A program made the position numbers and the translations under genes. DNA of 64,000 nt from Gnetum montanum (taxonomy: Eukaryota; Streptophyta; Gnetopsida; Gnetales; Gnetaceae). The stretch is taken from contig MNCI01022206.1 in assembly GCA_015680685.1 (NCBI GenBank), forward strand, positions 181,925-245,924, in the 5' to 3' direction. This document shows positions 12,226-24,830 of this stretch, piece by piece (position 1 is the first letter of the stretch; every line of letters starts with the position of its first letter). The notes beneath the pieces are model-generated. The model ran no database searches. It was not told the origin of the DNA and was given only the letters and a program-made list of their open reading frames with translations.

Positions 12226-12539
12226 TTTAGTCATTTACTAGATGTTAGTTAGATAAGTCTTCCATGGATGCAATTAGGACACTACCATTACTATAGGGTT
12301 GTAATACTAGGTATGGGCCTTTCCACCGAGTTGTTAAGTTTCTCAAATATTTATGTAATCTCATGTTTTATAATAAGACTTTATCTATTTTCAAGAAATG
12401 TTTTTATCATGCATACACTTCATTTATTTTTTAATTATTCTTTGTTTATCAAGTGCATGCATGCATATTTCATCAAGTTCATGTAATTAGATCATTCTAA
12501 AGTCTTAACTAATGTCATAATCAAAACTTAGTCGATGTG

Positions 12540-13430
12540 CTAATCATAGATTTTGTATTTGATTTCAATGGATAATAAACATTATTTACCATAAACCAAG
12601 TGATAAGGTGAATATCCTAAATTTTTTTATAAGTAATCCTATAGGCCCAAAGTGCATCTTGTAATTTACTAGACCAGTCTTTCCTTTTAGTACAAAAATT
12701 TTAGATAAGGTTTTTAGAATGATTTGGTTAGTATTTTTACTTAATCATTTGTTTGAGGATTATATGTAGTTGTTATTTTATGTTGAATTCCACAAGAGTT
12801 AAGGAGTTTTTTCATTATTTTATTTACAAATTAAGTTCCTTATTCACTAATAAGTGCTCATGGAATTCGAAATCATGTCAAAATGTGCTTCCTTGGAAAA
12901 GCCATAATTACCTTAACATCATTTATTGGAGTATGTTTAGCTTCTACTCATTTATTAACATAATCTATATATACTAAAATATAATAGCATCCATTGTAAG
13001 GTGGGAATGGTTCTACAAAGTCTATACCTCATACATCAAAAGTTTCTATTATTAGAATGGGATTAAGTGGCATTTCTTGTTTTCTAGTCATTGCCCCCCT
13101 AAGCATTGACACTTGTCACATCCTTGGACATATATATGAGCATATTTAAAAATACTATATTAATAAAATAGACTTTGTAGTATTTTTATAGCTATTCTAT
13201 AGCTATCACAATGTCCACCTTCAAGATCATCATGACACATATGTAGCATTTCTTTTTGTTCCTCTTCATTAACACATCTTCTTGTCACTTCATCTTTACA
13301 TATTTGATAGAGATATGGTTCATTCCAAGTTACCTTGAGATAATTTTTAGAAAGGATTTCTATTATTCTTAACTCCATTGAGTTGGAGTATTTATTGTTG
13401 CTAAGTAATTTGCTATATTTATGAACCATG
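12540..13430 (-). pseudogene. Element A integrase
   Basis: The zinc-binding part is well preserved at 13160-13429 on the minus strand: EMLHMCHDDLEGGHCDSYR, then IAIKILQSLFY, matching the H-H half of the HHCC finger (family: GGHFxxxRTAxKILQSGFYWP). The core follows: GIDFVEPFPPYN, YILVYIDYVNKWVEA, the first catalytic aspartate within GIDF, then ISE*GTYFVNK and TYNPQTND*VK with stops in place of family residues. Integrase normally inserts the cDNA into the host chromosome. It lies directly downstream of RNase H in the element's sense. Stops and a frameshift make it inactive. Confidence 0.8.
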
Positions 13431-13580
13431 GTTCATTTTATTGAAAGGATATGTTCATCAAGGAATTTATCATTAAAAAACTCTCTTATCCTATTTTATT
13501 CTTAAGTTTCTAATCTAGAAAGTTTATCTACCACAAAATTTTCTCTTCCCATTTATATCTAAAATTTCTAGATTGAATTC

Positions 13581-14108
13581 TTATAGTAGAAGACACCACC
13601 TCATAGTTCTAGCATTCTCTATATTTTTATTGGCTAAGAATTTCATGGCTGAATGATTAGTGTATACCCTGGTTTTATATCTAATTAAATAATGTATAAA
13701 CTTATCTAGAACATACACAATTTCTAGAATCTCATTTTCTATAGTCATGTAGTTTACTTGGGATTTATCAAAAATTTTGGAAACATAATAAATTACTCTT
13801 ACTTTATTTTTAATGCATTGACATAAAACCACCTTGATAGTAGTTTTACAAGTGTCACACATTCAGTCAAAAGAGAAATCACAATTAGGTGAATTAATCT
13901 CTAGAGTGGTAGTTACTTTGTCCTTAAGTTCAAAAAATGATTTTTCAAAATATTTATTCCATATGAAAGAAACATCTTTCTCTAAAAGTTTATAAAGAAG
14001 TTTAACAATTTGTAAAAATTTCTTAATGAACCATCTATAATATCTGGCATGAGATAAGAAAGACTGAAGTGTTTCTAAATTAGTTAGAGCTAGGAGTGTA
14101 GAGATCAC
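13581..14108 (-). pseudogene. Element A RNase H and RT thumb region
   Basis: Two adjacent minus-strand frames, 14108-13863 and 13862-13581. The first holds LQSFLSHARYYRWFIKKF, then KLLEKDVSFIW and ELKDKVTT; this is the segment joining RT to RNase H (family FLGHAGFYRRFIKDFS, LLxKDxxFxW). The second holds the RNase H-like part: IYYVSKIFDKSQVNYMTIENE, EILEIVYVLDKF, VYTNHSAMKFLANK (family TDHAAL). The aspartate of TDH is replaced by asparagine (TNH), and stops separate the frames. Confidence 0.8.
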
Positions 14109-14820
14109 CTTAACTTTTTACACATCTATTTTAATTCCTCCCTTCTAAATTATATGTTCTAAAACTACACTACTTGTTACCATCAACTAGCTTTTCTCCA
14201 ACTTAATTTTAAGTTTTATGTATACATATATTTAAGACATATTCTAATCATTCTAATGTTTATTCATAAGTATCTCTGTACAATGAAAAATCATTCATAA
14301 ATACTTCTACATATTCCTCCAACATATTAGAAAAGATAGATATCATTTCTCTTTGGAAGGTAGTAGTTGCATTACATAGACCAAAAGCCATTCTCCTATA
14401 GGCAAAGGTACCATATGGACATGTGAAAGTTATCTTATGTTGATCCTCTAGTGCAATAGCTACTTGATTGTAACCACTAAACTTGTCCAACAAACAATAA
14501 TATTTATGGCCTTCTAACCTTTCGAAAATTTGGTTTATATAAGATAAAGGAAAATAATCCATTTTAGTACTATGATTAAGTTTCTTATAATCTACACAAA
14601 CTCACTATTTTCTTTCCTTTTTTGGCACTACCATGATGGGGCTCATCCATTCACTATTAGTGATTGGATAAATAATTCCTTTTTTCTAATGTTTGAATAT
14701 TTCATCTTTAATGATTTGCTTCAAACTTGGATTGATTTGTCTAGGAGGAATTCACATTAGTTTAACATTATTTTCTAAATAAATATGATGTTGATGTATG
14801 TTAGGTGAAATTCCATGGTG
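14109..14820 (-). pseudogene. Element A reverse transcriptase
   Basis: The minus strand reads LKQIIKDEIFKH, KKGIIYPITNSEWMSPIMV, VPKKE, VCVDYKKLNHSTKMDYFPL, then ERLEGHKYYCLLDKFSGYNQ, ITFTCPYGTFAYRRMAFGL, CNATTTFQREM and EVFMNDFS. The order and wording are diagnostic of Athila-type RT. The active-site motif of relatives is FMDDF; here it is FMNDF, so one catalytic aspartate has become asparagine. A 100-residue open frame (14562-14260) survives; upstream parts carry stops. It would have copied the element's RNA into cDNA. It is dead by active-site change and by stops. Confidence 0.88.
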
Positions 14821-15179
14821 GAGGTCCTCATAGCTCCTTGTAAATGCCTTGGATTTTCTTTTCAAAACTTTAATTAATTTTTTTCTAATCATTAAATAGT
14901 TGAGATTTTATTATTACTAATTTTTTCTCATTAAGGAAAATGTACTTAGAGACATTAGGTACTTCATGAAGTTCTAAAGAATCATTATTTGGTAGTTGAA
15001 TAATATCCCCAATGCTTCTCAATCCTAAATTCAAAATTTGATCCAAGAAGTTTTATTGTTCTATTTTGGAAGAATCCAAGTATCCCTCCTCAAAATTATT
15101 TAGTGCTAATGTTTACTTATCCATAGTCTTGATAGATATTGGTATTATATAAAGCATTCTAGCTTCCTTAATATCTTAA

Positions 15180-15560
15180 TTTATTCTATCCTCCTAGATA
15201 TTAAGTGTAATGGTGAGATTAACAAAGATTAATTGAGTTGCCTTGACCTACATCTAATTATTACATTGGCTATTGCTATCTGGGGTCTTCCTAGGATAAT
15301 TGGAAAACAATATGGATCTTTTACTTCTAATACACCAAAACCCATGGGATATTTTCCCTTTTCTACTTCTATTATTAAATCTTCTACTACACCTATAGGT
15401 TTAATGGTTGAGCTACTAGCTAAGAAAATTGACATATTTACTTTTCAAATATTTTCCAAATCTAAGTTCTTAGCCATTGCATGTGGCATGATGTTAATGC
15501 TAGCCCCTAGATCTAACAAGGCATTTTTTTTTTACCTTTTGCATTAATTTTTATAGGAAT
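15180..15560 (-). pseudogene. Element A aspartic protease
   Basis: The minus strand gives NALLDLGASINIMPHAMAKN near 15540-15480. The DLGAS catalytic triad is intact. After one stop the frame continues SSSTIKPIGVVEDLIIEV, GKYPMGFGVLE and FPIILGRPQIAIANVII. The ILGRP motif is the second hallmark of retroviral-type aspartic proteases. The domain sits between gag and RT, as in Athila. It would have cut the polyprotein. The stop between the two halves, where relatives read through, makes it inactive. Confidence 0.85.
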
Positions 15561-15599
15561 ATTTGGAATACCTGGATCTTGATATTTTGGAATTTCATG

Positions 15600-17960
15600 A
15601 CTTTTTATAAGCTGAGATAAGTTATCAACCAAATATACTTGTCTAAGGATATTTTCTTTTCTTCTTTTAGTGCATAACTACCTCAAATATTTGGCATAAA
15701 TTGGTGTGTTTCTTGCATCTTATTCAAGTGGAATATGTAAATATAATTCTCTAAACTTTTTTTAATATGTGTCTTAGTGGAAAAATCTTCTTGCAACCAT
15801 CTAGGGAATGGTGGTGAGATTATTTTCTTATTTAAAGATGAGGAAGATGTTTTGGGTTTTTCTTCTGATCCTTCCTCCATTAGTTCTTTACCTGCATCCT
15901 TATCTAATAATAGGTGTTTTGTGTGATTTATCCTCCCTTTGTATCTCTTCAAAAATATCCTTAAAGATAACTTTCTTAATAGGCTTAGGTTCAATAGTTT
16001 TCCCACTTCTTACAGAGATAGAATGTAATTGCACTTTGCCTTTCATTTGAATTGTGGGGTTTGGTTTAGGTTAAGAAGGTAAATATATTTTAGTTAAGTC
16101 TTGAAACCTCATTCTAATTTTAGCTACAAATTTTATATTCTCTTCTATGTAAGCCATTAAACATTGAGTTAAGTGACCCAATTTCTCATTAACCAGATTC
16201 CAAATTGATCTATAATTATTTTGAGGAAATGGTGTTGATTGTTGGTAAAATTATCTTGGTTGAAATGGTGAATGAGATTGATTTCTAATTTATTGAAAAT
16301 CTCTTATTGATTCTTGAATTTCTTCATTACACTAGACTAAGGCTAGACAAGCTGTGATGTCATGCTAATTATTTTCACATAAATTAAATGCTTTCTCAAG
16401 AGCAAAATGAGATTGTTTCCTAATTATTCTTATTAATTAATCAATATTTCTATTTAATTGCTTAGTTTTATAGGTTACATCTTGCATGACATCTAGTTTT
16501 GACCAATGTTTGCTTTGATCTGCTAAGGAGTCAATACTTCTCCGATTTTCATCTAGTTTCACATTTAAAATATTTACCTTGTAGGAAAAATGTACATTTT
16601 GTTGATAATATGATAATAGCCCATTTATAAATATTTGAATTAATTGATGTGTTGAAAATCATTGGTTGGAATTTTTAAGGCATAGACCCTTAAATCTATT
16701 AAAGGCATTTTCATAATCCTCATCTTCATTTTGTGTAAAGCTCATAAGTATTTTCCTAAGGGTATATAATATATAGTTAGAGAAGAAACATTGAATAAAT
16801 GATGCCTTACATTCATCTCATAAGGCTATTTGAGTTCATAATGTTTGGAGGCAAAAATCAACTTTATCTTTTAGAGTAGATTTGAAAGCTATTGGTTTTG
16901 TCTTATCATCTCCTTAAGCTGTTAACATAGCTATCATGCTTTCAAATTTCCTAACATGTGTTACCTGAAAGTGAGTACTAAATGTGAGTTCTTGACTTCT
17001 ACATTTCTTCCTGGTGGAAAAAATATAGGATCCTCAAGAAATTATTAGTGTTCTTCAATTTAATAAATTCCCTAAACTTTGTCCTTGAAATAATTGATCC
17101 AATGAAATATTAGAGTCTATGCTTCCAAAAGAGACATGAATTGAACTTTGTCATATTGGAGGAGGTGTATGATGTGAAGGAGATCCAATTATAAAAGAAT
17201 AAGTACCCAAGGTTGTAATCACAATGGGGCTTGATATAGAAATAGAGGTAGCCATTGAAGTTAGAGAGGTTTGAAAATTTAAAGTGCTTATTGATTGGAT
17301 AGTTTCTTCCACAGTGAACATGTTACTTATTATTTAGCTAAGGTTAGAATTTTGGGAATCTACAATTGTAATTGGATTGGTTGTTTGCATTGTAACATTC
17401 AAAATATCAAAAATTGGATTAAATGCTATTGAAAATGGAAATTGTAATCTTGGTTTACCTTGGTTGAAAATTTCACTTGGACTAATTTCCTTGCTATTAG
17501 TTGAAATTCCTTATTTTATGGAAGTCTTAAGGTTTTTAGAAGTTAATGTAATAACGATGGAAGTTTGTCCCTTAAGTTTATTCACTTTAAAACTAGGGTT
17601 TCCTTATCTTGATTCTTTTTGAAGTTTCCCCAAATTAGTTTTGATACATTTATAGTAGCTTGTAATATTCCTAGGAGGTTGAATTTGAGTTAGGATTTTA
17701 TGTTACCTATTAGAGGTCATTTAACAAGCACAATCTTCTTTGGCACATTCATGAGTAGTTAATCCTAGAAACTTGAAAACTATTTTTATTGCTCCTATAA
17801 TTATAGCTTTAATTGCAATCTTTTTATATTTCTTTTCAGTTTTAGAAACTATGGAAATTGACTCTTGAGATCTTTCTTGTACTTTTTCCTTAATTTTTTT
17901 ATTTTTCTTTTTACATGAAAAATAATTAAAGGAAACGATTTCTAAAAATACAAAACAAAA
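15600..17960 (-). pseudogene. Element A gag, decayed
   Basis: The region between protease and 5' LTR on the minus strand. A frame at 16006-15683 reads SSSSLNKKIISPPFPRWLQ, then KKSLENYIYIFHLNKMQ. This resembles the gag C-terminus before protease in Athila elements (family FPQRL...KFLEVFKKLxINIP). Farther upstream there are only short broken frames with asparagine- and glutamine-rich pieces, and no clear zinc knuckle. Gag would have formed the virus-like particle. The N-terminal limit is uncertain. Confidence 0.6.
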
Positions 17961-18060
17961 AGAACATGAAAGAAAGAATGTGTACCTTTTATTGAAGATT
18001 CAATTATAAATTTGAGAAGGAATATTGAATATATACTAAATCCTTAATGAAGATTAACTT

Positions 18061-18088
18061 TGCCAACCTCCCATCAATAGTGCCAAAT
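18061..18088 (-). other. Element A primer-binding site region
   Basis: Directly inside the 5' LTR the minus strand reads ATTTGGCACTATTGATGGG. This corresponds to the TTTGGCGCCGTTG-type PBS region of Athila elements with CG-to-CA/TA changes. Confidence 0.6.
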
Positions 18089-18972
18089 TGATAAGCCAAC
18101 CAAAATTCTAGGGCTAAAATATCTCTATTGTAGGAATGTCATCTCTTCTATGACTAACTTGTGAGTCAAAAAAATCATCAAGACAACTAACAATTAAATT
18201 CAAATCCAATCAAATCCCATGCTTATGACTATCACTCATAATCTAAATTATAAATTTTCACTCTAACTTCTAATCTTAAGTTCAAGAATGGAAATTTATG
18301 ATTGAATCAAATTTGAAATCATAAAGTACAAAATATTAGTTATGTGAACCACAAGGAATACATCATCCAATCTATGATTCTACCTTACTATTTTATAGTG
18401 TAGCAACCTTAATAGTCCATCTATGGACTTCAAATTGATGTATATTCTCTTGGATATTGGATCCCAACTATTTGGTAAGGTGCTTCCAATTTTATATTGG
18501 GAGAACTTATAGCTTAATGTTGGGAAAAATTAGTTGAATAGATATATTGATTCATATAGCAGGCATAGATATGAATCAATGCTTTTCGATTGGAATCATG
18601 ATTACTATATTTCTCAATTATTAATCTTCATAGCATTCATGGTATGCATCAATTTCTTCACTCTATGGTAAGTTCTAGATTTAGTTTGATCCAATGTTAT
18701 TAATTTTTGTCATAATCACTATGGAGATTAATAAAATTTGGGTTGATACAAGTCAATTTTGGTAAGATTGATCAACATTTCTTTCATTGAAATTTATTTA
18801 AGTCTACTATGAAAATTGATATGCTATCAATACATATCATCACTGCTATATCCTACAGTACATATTACATACCATTGAGGAATTTGATGTACTTCGATAT
18901 GATAAAATAACAAAAGAATTTAAAAATTAAGCTATTTTCATATTAGAATTGAAGAAATTTGAGGGTTCATCA
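18089..18972 (-). repeat. Element A 5' LTR
   Basis: 884 bp, starting TGATAAGCC and ending TTCATCA on the plus strand, so the ends are imperfect inverted TGAT/ATCA repeats. It pairs with 7032-7941. The promoter should lie in it, but no clear TATA box could be chosen. Confidence 0.8.
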
Positions 18973-18977
18973 CCCAT

Positions 18978-19940
18978 CAATAGATTTCACAAGGGAAAGA
19001 AGGGTAGGAGCCTACTATGAGGAGAATCTATTTATGAATCCTTTGTGATGTGGCATTGTGAGAAGGTGAGCTTAGGCATAACTCCCAAGATATTGGAAAT
19101 TGCGTGTCATAGGGCACTCAGTTGGTCTTCTAGACATGCATTTATGACTCAATGGGTCTAATGACTTGACTAGACCTATTCCCCTCTACTTTTATTTTTT
19201 TACTTGAATGTTTGATTATCTTGATTTTCTCTAGTGTGGTGTCATAAGTTTTTAGCCTCTTTTTGGTTTATTATCTCTCATGTTTACATTTGTATTTGTT
19301 ATGCCAATGTTTTTTAATGCATGTCATTAGTTAATGTTATCCAAAGTAGGTGTCTTGTAACTTAATCATGGGAAAAAGACACCATTGGATATGTACTTTT
19401 AGTTTGATCTTGTTGTCAAAGTTTTGTACATGTTTAATGTTAGGCTACAAAGTTGTTCTTCATGCTATCCTTTGGATTTATATGTATCATTGTTTTAGTG
19501 CATGATCTTTTCAATGATGGTTTAATGCATAAGTATTTCACATGATTTTTAGCATTTTTTTAATCCAATATGCCTTGGTAGTTGTACCTTGAGCCTATGA
19601 GGAAAACATCATTTAGTATTATTTGGAGAACACCAATGATTTAGAACCTAAGAACCTTAGGCTAGAAGTTTATTGTAAAATGGGAGGTGTGCAATCCATG
19701 AACTGCAATCTCACATACTTGAACTTTTTGGGCTAAAAAATGCCTCATAAGTTGTTATAGCCTCACTTCCCAAGTAGAAAAAGTCATGTCATGTCTATAT
19801 TTGGGCTTGGAAAGGCTGAAAATACCTTAGAAACTACCAAATTTGCTGTTTTCATGGGTGTTATGTTGGACATAGCCAAAACTACGTTGGAACCACCTAT
19901 AGTCAACATGGGAGTTGTTGGGTTTTGATTTTTTCAACAA
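18978..19940. other. No gene seen
   Basis: About 1 kb between element A and the minisatellite flanking B-minus. The phrase near 19850-19880 (TTCATGGGTGTTATGTTGGACATAG) resembles sequence right of B-minus near 26090-26110 in the same orientation. B-minus therefore seems to sit inside one older repeat. Confidence 0.4.
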
Positions 19941-20036
19941 GGTTAGTGAGGATGTCACAATTCTATCATGGTTCCAAAAGGCTAGTGTAGTTCCAACAAT
20001 TCCAATGTGGTTCAAGTGAGGATGAGGCTTCCTTGT
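19941..20036 (+). repeat. Degenerate minisatellite, left part
   Basis: Phrases such as GGCTAGTGTAGTTCCAACAA, CAATGTGGTTCAAG and GAGGATGAGGCTTCC recur with variation here and at 25894-26060, with a period of roughly 45-50 bp. The B-minus insertion separates the two parts. Confidence 0.5.
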
Positions 20037-20841
20037 TGATGAGTGGCGAGGTACCCCTATACTCAACCATATGAATACGAGTGTTTCATGCACGATCTGG
20101 TTGAACTCCGCAGACGGGCTAGTTTTCGTATCTAGACAGTTATTCTTAGGTCATAGTTCATTATCTTCCCACCTAGACTAGTATTAGCTTTGTCACGTAT
20201 GGCTTAGTCCAGAGTGAGGTATGCGATTTTTATAGCTTTTATCTTATTAATGTCTTATGCTAATGAGGAAAGGTGAAGAGAACTAAATGGCTAACTTTCG
20301 CTAACTATTCACTAACTAAGTTCTAACTTTTCCTAATTCTAGTATCCGTTCCCACTTGCTGCACACACCCTGAACCAATGTAACGCTACTGGGATTAAAA
20401 AACGCTAATCGTTATTGGGTTACCAAGCGCTACACACATGCTCGAAGTGGTCGTACTGAGTGTACTTAACTAGGAGAGTCAGAGGATTGAGAGAGAGATT
20501 GATTAACTAGGAAAGTATTTAAACATTTAATAATAATTAATTACTATTTAGCTTAGTCCATATGCTGTAAGGTTTATCAAAAAGTTCATCTTTATTGCCA
20601 TACACAAATGTGTGCTTAGGTACAATTTGCTCGAATAAAGATCCGTTCACTTTGAGACTCCTACTGCAGGCACATGGAAGTTATTCTAACTCTGGAATGG
20701 TAAAACTGCTATAGTTTGGCTAAGGGTCTAAGTCTAAGTGCCTAGAACAGGAAAAGCTGCCTCTTATTTATAGACATTACGGTAGGCTGCGATATCGCAT
20801 ATGCAATATCATCGGGGTGGATGTGATATCACAGCTCATCA
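20037..20841 (-). repeat. B-minus 3' LTR
   Basis: 805 bp starting TGATGAGTGGCGAGG and ending GCTCATCA. Its U3 (right end) carries GCGATATCGC at 20789-20798, a degenerate copy near 20801, and GTGATATCAC at 20823-20832, next to a TATA-type word (TTATTTATAG, minus-strand CTATAAATAA). It aligns to 25156-25893, to the reverse complement of both B-plus LTRs, and more loosely to 55686-56506 and 60186-61001. Confidence 0.88.
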
Positions 20842-20860
20842 TACCCCCATGACTGAATGA
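20842..20860 (-). other. B-minus polypurine tract
   Basis: The minus strand reads CATTCAGTCATGGGGGTA immediately before the LTR start TGATGAG. B-plus has the same sequence with one change, and B5 and B6 have close variants. Confidence 0.75.
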
Positions 20861-22715
20861 AAACTCATCTTCAAGTTCCTTAAAAAATATTGGGAAGGTA
20901 TGGGATTATTGACTTGAATGACACTAATGGTGAATGAGGTGACATGTGAATGGATCATCATTAGAATACATGGAAATATTAGTGTTCATGATAACAAGAG
21001 TAAACACTATACATATTTGACATCCAGCCTTATTTGGCAACTAAGAGAGAAGAGAGAGAGAGAGAGAGAAGAAAAAGAAGATGTGTTGCTGTCGATGCCA
21101 AAATTGCGCCTTCCATTGTCCATCCGTAGTCGTGCCATTAATCTTGTTCCTTTGCATGACTATTCCAGCACCAGTCCATCCTAAGTGTTTTCTCCAGCTC
21201 CAATCCATTGTCATATGGTTGCCATCTACACACAAAACACAGTCACATATTAGCAAGGGTAAATAAATCACAATGCAATTGATCCCTTACCTCGGTGTAT
21301 GGTTTATTGGCTAAGTTGATATGGCTAATATGGATTCTAAAGATACAATACTGGTGACTACCGAAGGTGTAAGATGTAGGGGTTAGGAGAAAATTGAAAA
21401 AATTGGACCAAGACCCCCATGACTAAGAATGAACCTTCGGTAGCGATAGAATGGAAAAAGATAAGAAATAAGAAAGATGGAGAAAAAGAAACAATAAAAA
21501 TGCCAATAAAATGGATTTCATAGGTGGAAATGAACAAAATAAATGGTGATTGCAGTAATGTTTAAGGGAAAGAAGTTAACTAATGCACCAAATAGGAATG
21601 TTAGTGGATCCTCCCCAAAGCAGGCTCATGCCCTTAATGCCCTGACAATCCCACATTCAAAGAGTCTGTAGGCTCTAGAAATGTCATTTGGAAGCAATAG
21701 TTAAAGTCTTAACCACAATATTTTACCAAAAAGAAAAAAATGCATCAACCAAAATATGGACTATTAATACAACTGGAAATGAGGTGGAAAATGGAGAAAG
21801 AATGATGGAAATAAGAGAATGGAATGCAGTCTCAAGAACAAGGTGGTGTACAACCCCTTGTGTATTGATGGTTAATGTGACTTAGTAGATCTCATTCAAA
21901 ATCTAGCCTCAAACAATCCACATTCAGTGACTTCACATTAATGCACTTGGCCAATCCATCTGCTTGAAGTAGTAAGAATGCTTCTGCCAAAGAGTCACCA
22001 CCATTTTGAAGAAATGAGAAAAGGAAAAGTAGAAAGTGAGAGAGGGTCTTAGTTAGAGGGAGCATATTTTTTTAGTTCCATAACTAGTGTTTGTAGCCCA
22101 GATGATTATTTTGTCTTAGGGGTGTGCTTTGAATTCTCACTATTTTTTTTGTGTGAGAACCACACCATGCAAAGAATTATTATTTTTATTAGCTCAGCTT
22201 CCTGATAATAGAGTAACATCGGAATGGTAAGGAAAACCCAAGAAGAAAACATTCAAGCACCCAAGAGAATGACCAGCAAAAATGCATCAAATCCCCTTGA
22301 AGTCATACCCTTTTTAATCCTTGAGTGCTTCTGTAGTTTGAGAAATGCCCAGTCACCAATTCGTTGATAGTTCTATTATTTAGAGAAAGGGACTGTACAG
22401 TTCCAAGCCAAGAGAGACCATAGAAATTCATGGATTCATGGATGACATGGACTCATTGTCTGTTATATCAAAAGAACCATACCTTAGTATTAACATTATA
22501 ACTCAAAGGTAAAAACCAAACATTAGCAATCAATGCAATATAGTTCAGACCACCATCATGAGCACTTATTAGGTGACAAAAATAACAAAACAAAAAATAA
22601 CAAACAAAGACAAACAAAAAAAAAAAGTCACACAAAGAAATGAGAAAGTACAGAGAAAGTATAATGATGTTGCAAAACAAAAAGTTGTAAAATTAAAGAG
22701 AATGAAAAATATTTA
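20861..22715 (-). other. B-minus long 3' noncoding region
   Basis: About 1.85 kb between gag and PPT. It aligns in segments with 37787-39520 of B-plus (inverted) and 56521-58740 of B5. Within it are an AG microsatellite at about 21045-21070, a well conserved block at 21606-21660 (CCCCAAAGCAGGCTCATG and following), and an A-rich tract near 22575-22630. Short open frames on both strands are not preserved between copies, so I treat it as noncoding. Confidence 0.65.
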
Positions 22716-24830
22716 TTAATCCTGCTTATTATTTGAATGAGGGATATCCCCCATAACTAAACGATTGAGCATGGCAAGGATTAATAAATGAAATATGAGG
22801 GTCCTTGCATGTTGGAAACATTGAAACTTGGTCATACCTACCCCATTGGTGTTCACACACTTGATTGTACTAAGTGTAGTGGGGCAATTTATAAGATGTG
22901 GTTCCCTGATAAAGAGTTGATCCACTATGATACTTGAGACCGTAAGATGGTATGCAAGGATCGTGATGTTGCTCTCCATGGCTATATTCATTGGGCCATA
23001 TGGTTGTTGGAGTGTTGATTGGTGGCCTTAATGAAGTAACACGAGGCGTTGGGTTTGAAGAGGAAGATGCACTACAGTGTTAGATTTATGATGATTTGGC
23101 GGATGCAATGGTTTCTAAACTATGGTAGCCCTTTCAACGATCACGTCTAAAGAAGGGATGCCTTCGATGTTGTGAAGCACCTCCACTGCTATTGACAGTA
23201 GCAGCACAAGTAACATTTGTGGGTTGGTGCTATGGTGCAAAATCTTCTGGCATAGATGGTAGTGATGTAGGAGGGGGTGAAGTATGAGAATATTGAGGTT
23301 GAGGAGAAGTGTAAGGCACACGAGGTGGTGATCTTGTTGGAGAGGACATGGGTGGATAGTCCTTAGGGGAATGATAATGATGAGGTGAGGTAGACGATGA
23401 TAATCTTGTTGGAGAAACAACGTGTTGAACATAATAAGCATTTGGCGTTGGGACATATCAAGGGTATGGTCTAGTTGGCGATGGCCTCACCCACGACTGA
23501 TGTTTTTGCCACTGTGGCTGAACTTGATATTTCTTTATGAAATATGGATGTAACATTCCTCCCCAATTTTCATGTAAATGTGACAAAATTGGACATTGGC
23601 CTTTGGGGTAACCGTACAGATAGACGTTACATTGATATGTGAAATTTGCAGTTGAGTTCTTATTCTTATTATCTTCTACCCTTTGTTTCGATTGTTGTGT
23701 GGTGTCATGTCCTATTTCTTGATTTGGCCTAGTTCTTTCTCTAATAATGTTGGCATATTCTCCACATATTTTATATACCCAATCCATCATCTTATTGATC
23801 TTTACCTCAATTTCATCTAGTGATTGTAGGATTGGCAAAGATGATTCCACCTCCCTAAAGTCAGTGGATTTCTCCTCTTCATGATCATGGACCCTTGTTA
23901 AGTTGAGATTTTGGACCTGTTGGGAGCTTTCAACATTCTCCCATTTGGCTAGTTCTCCTTCTTCTTTTTCCACCCGCTTAATAAGCTCTTGGAGTTGATG
24001 GGTTCATAACTCATATAGTTGACCTTGGGCATACATCCCTAGGGTCTCCCTTGTTTCATTACAGAGTCCATCTATAATATGGTACATCAGCCTCTCCTCG
24101 AAGAACCCTTAGAGAACCCATGGCCTGGGTAGTTTTTTAATAGTGCATAATATCTTTCTAAGGCCATGTCCAAGGGTTCATGTTATGCTTGTTTCCATTC
24201 TTGGATTTGTCTCCTCAAGGTTGACACTCTTTCATAGGTTTGATATCTTTCATTGAAAAGTTCTACCATTGTTGGCCAACGTTGAATTGATTTTGGTTTT
24301 AATGACCTATACCATACTTTTTCTTGGCCAACGAGTGTCAGAGGAAAGAGCTTAATTTTTTGCCACCCATTATCAATATTGTTCCATGTATAGGCATCGT
24401 AGAAGGCTTGTAAATCATAGCCTCCTGAAAACTTGGAAAAGTTGTTTAAATCAAGCCTAGGTAGACAACTTTCTTTGTGATGCCTATAGGATATTCGAAT
24501 AGCCTCTTGTATAGGTGTTAGGCTCTTAGTGACGAGCAGGGGTTCATTGTCACTATGTAGGTTGTGAGTTTATGAGTTGGAATGATGTTGCCCTTGTTCA
24601 TGTTGCCATTCTTGATTTTCTTTGTGAGCTCGATTTTTAGTTCTATGTTGATCCCTTGAAAGATAGTCATCTGTGTCACAATCTGACATCGAAGGAGCAG
24701 AGGAAGAGAAGGAACCGTAAAACTCATTATGAATTTTTTGAGTCTTCCAATCATCCCAAAGTAAGTTCTTGTTAGTTATTGAGAAGGTCCTAGGCCTTTT
24801 GGGCCTCCTCATTCTATGGGATGTCTCATC
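22716..24830 (-). pseudogene. B-minus gag
   Basis: The minus strand from 24812 opens MRRPKRPRTFSITNKN and continues, after stops, into a Retrotrans_gag-type core near 24480-24200: LDLNNFSKFSGGYDLQAFYD, WQKIKLFPLTLVGQEKVWY, RSL, QRWPTMVELFNERYQTYERV. The 171-residue frame 23973-23458 carries an acidic, polar segment (MEKEEGELAKWENVESSQQV at its start), then CPILSHLHENWGGMLHPYF and a proline- and tyrosine-rich end. A proline/serine-rich tail follows in another frame (SSSTSPHHYHSPKDYPP). No CCHC knuckle and no protease follow. Gag would form the particle shell. Stops and frameshifts disable it. Confidence 0.78.

Larger units (their letters stand above)
7032..18972 (-). mobile_element. Element A: Athila-like Ty3/gypsy retrotransposon, complete but decayed
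   Basis: Two direct repeats, 7032-7941 and 18089-18972, flank about 10 kb of internal sequence. The pentamers outside them are TCCAT (left) and CCCAT (right), a target duplication with one change. Read on the minus strand the order is 5' LTR, PBS-like site, gag, protease (DLGAS), RT, RNase H, integrase, third ORF, 3' LTR. RT residues (YRRMAFGLCNAT, then EVFMNDFS) are typical of the Athila lineage, where the order protease-RT-RNase H-integrase and an extra ORF before the 3' LTR are known. The length of about 11.9 kb fits the clade. The LTRs have diverged visibly and every ORF is broken, so this is an old insertion. Confidence 0.85.

Noticed and set aside
15233-15547. 104-residue plus-strand frame
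   Set aside because: Antisense to the element A protease, whose DLGAS and ILGRP motifs are on the minus strand.
21045-21070. AG microsatellite considered as a polypurine tract
   Set aside because: It is not next to an LTR start. The real B-minus PPT is at 20842-20860.
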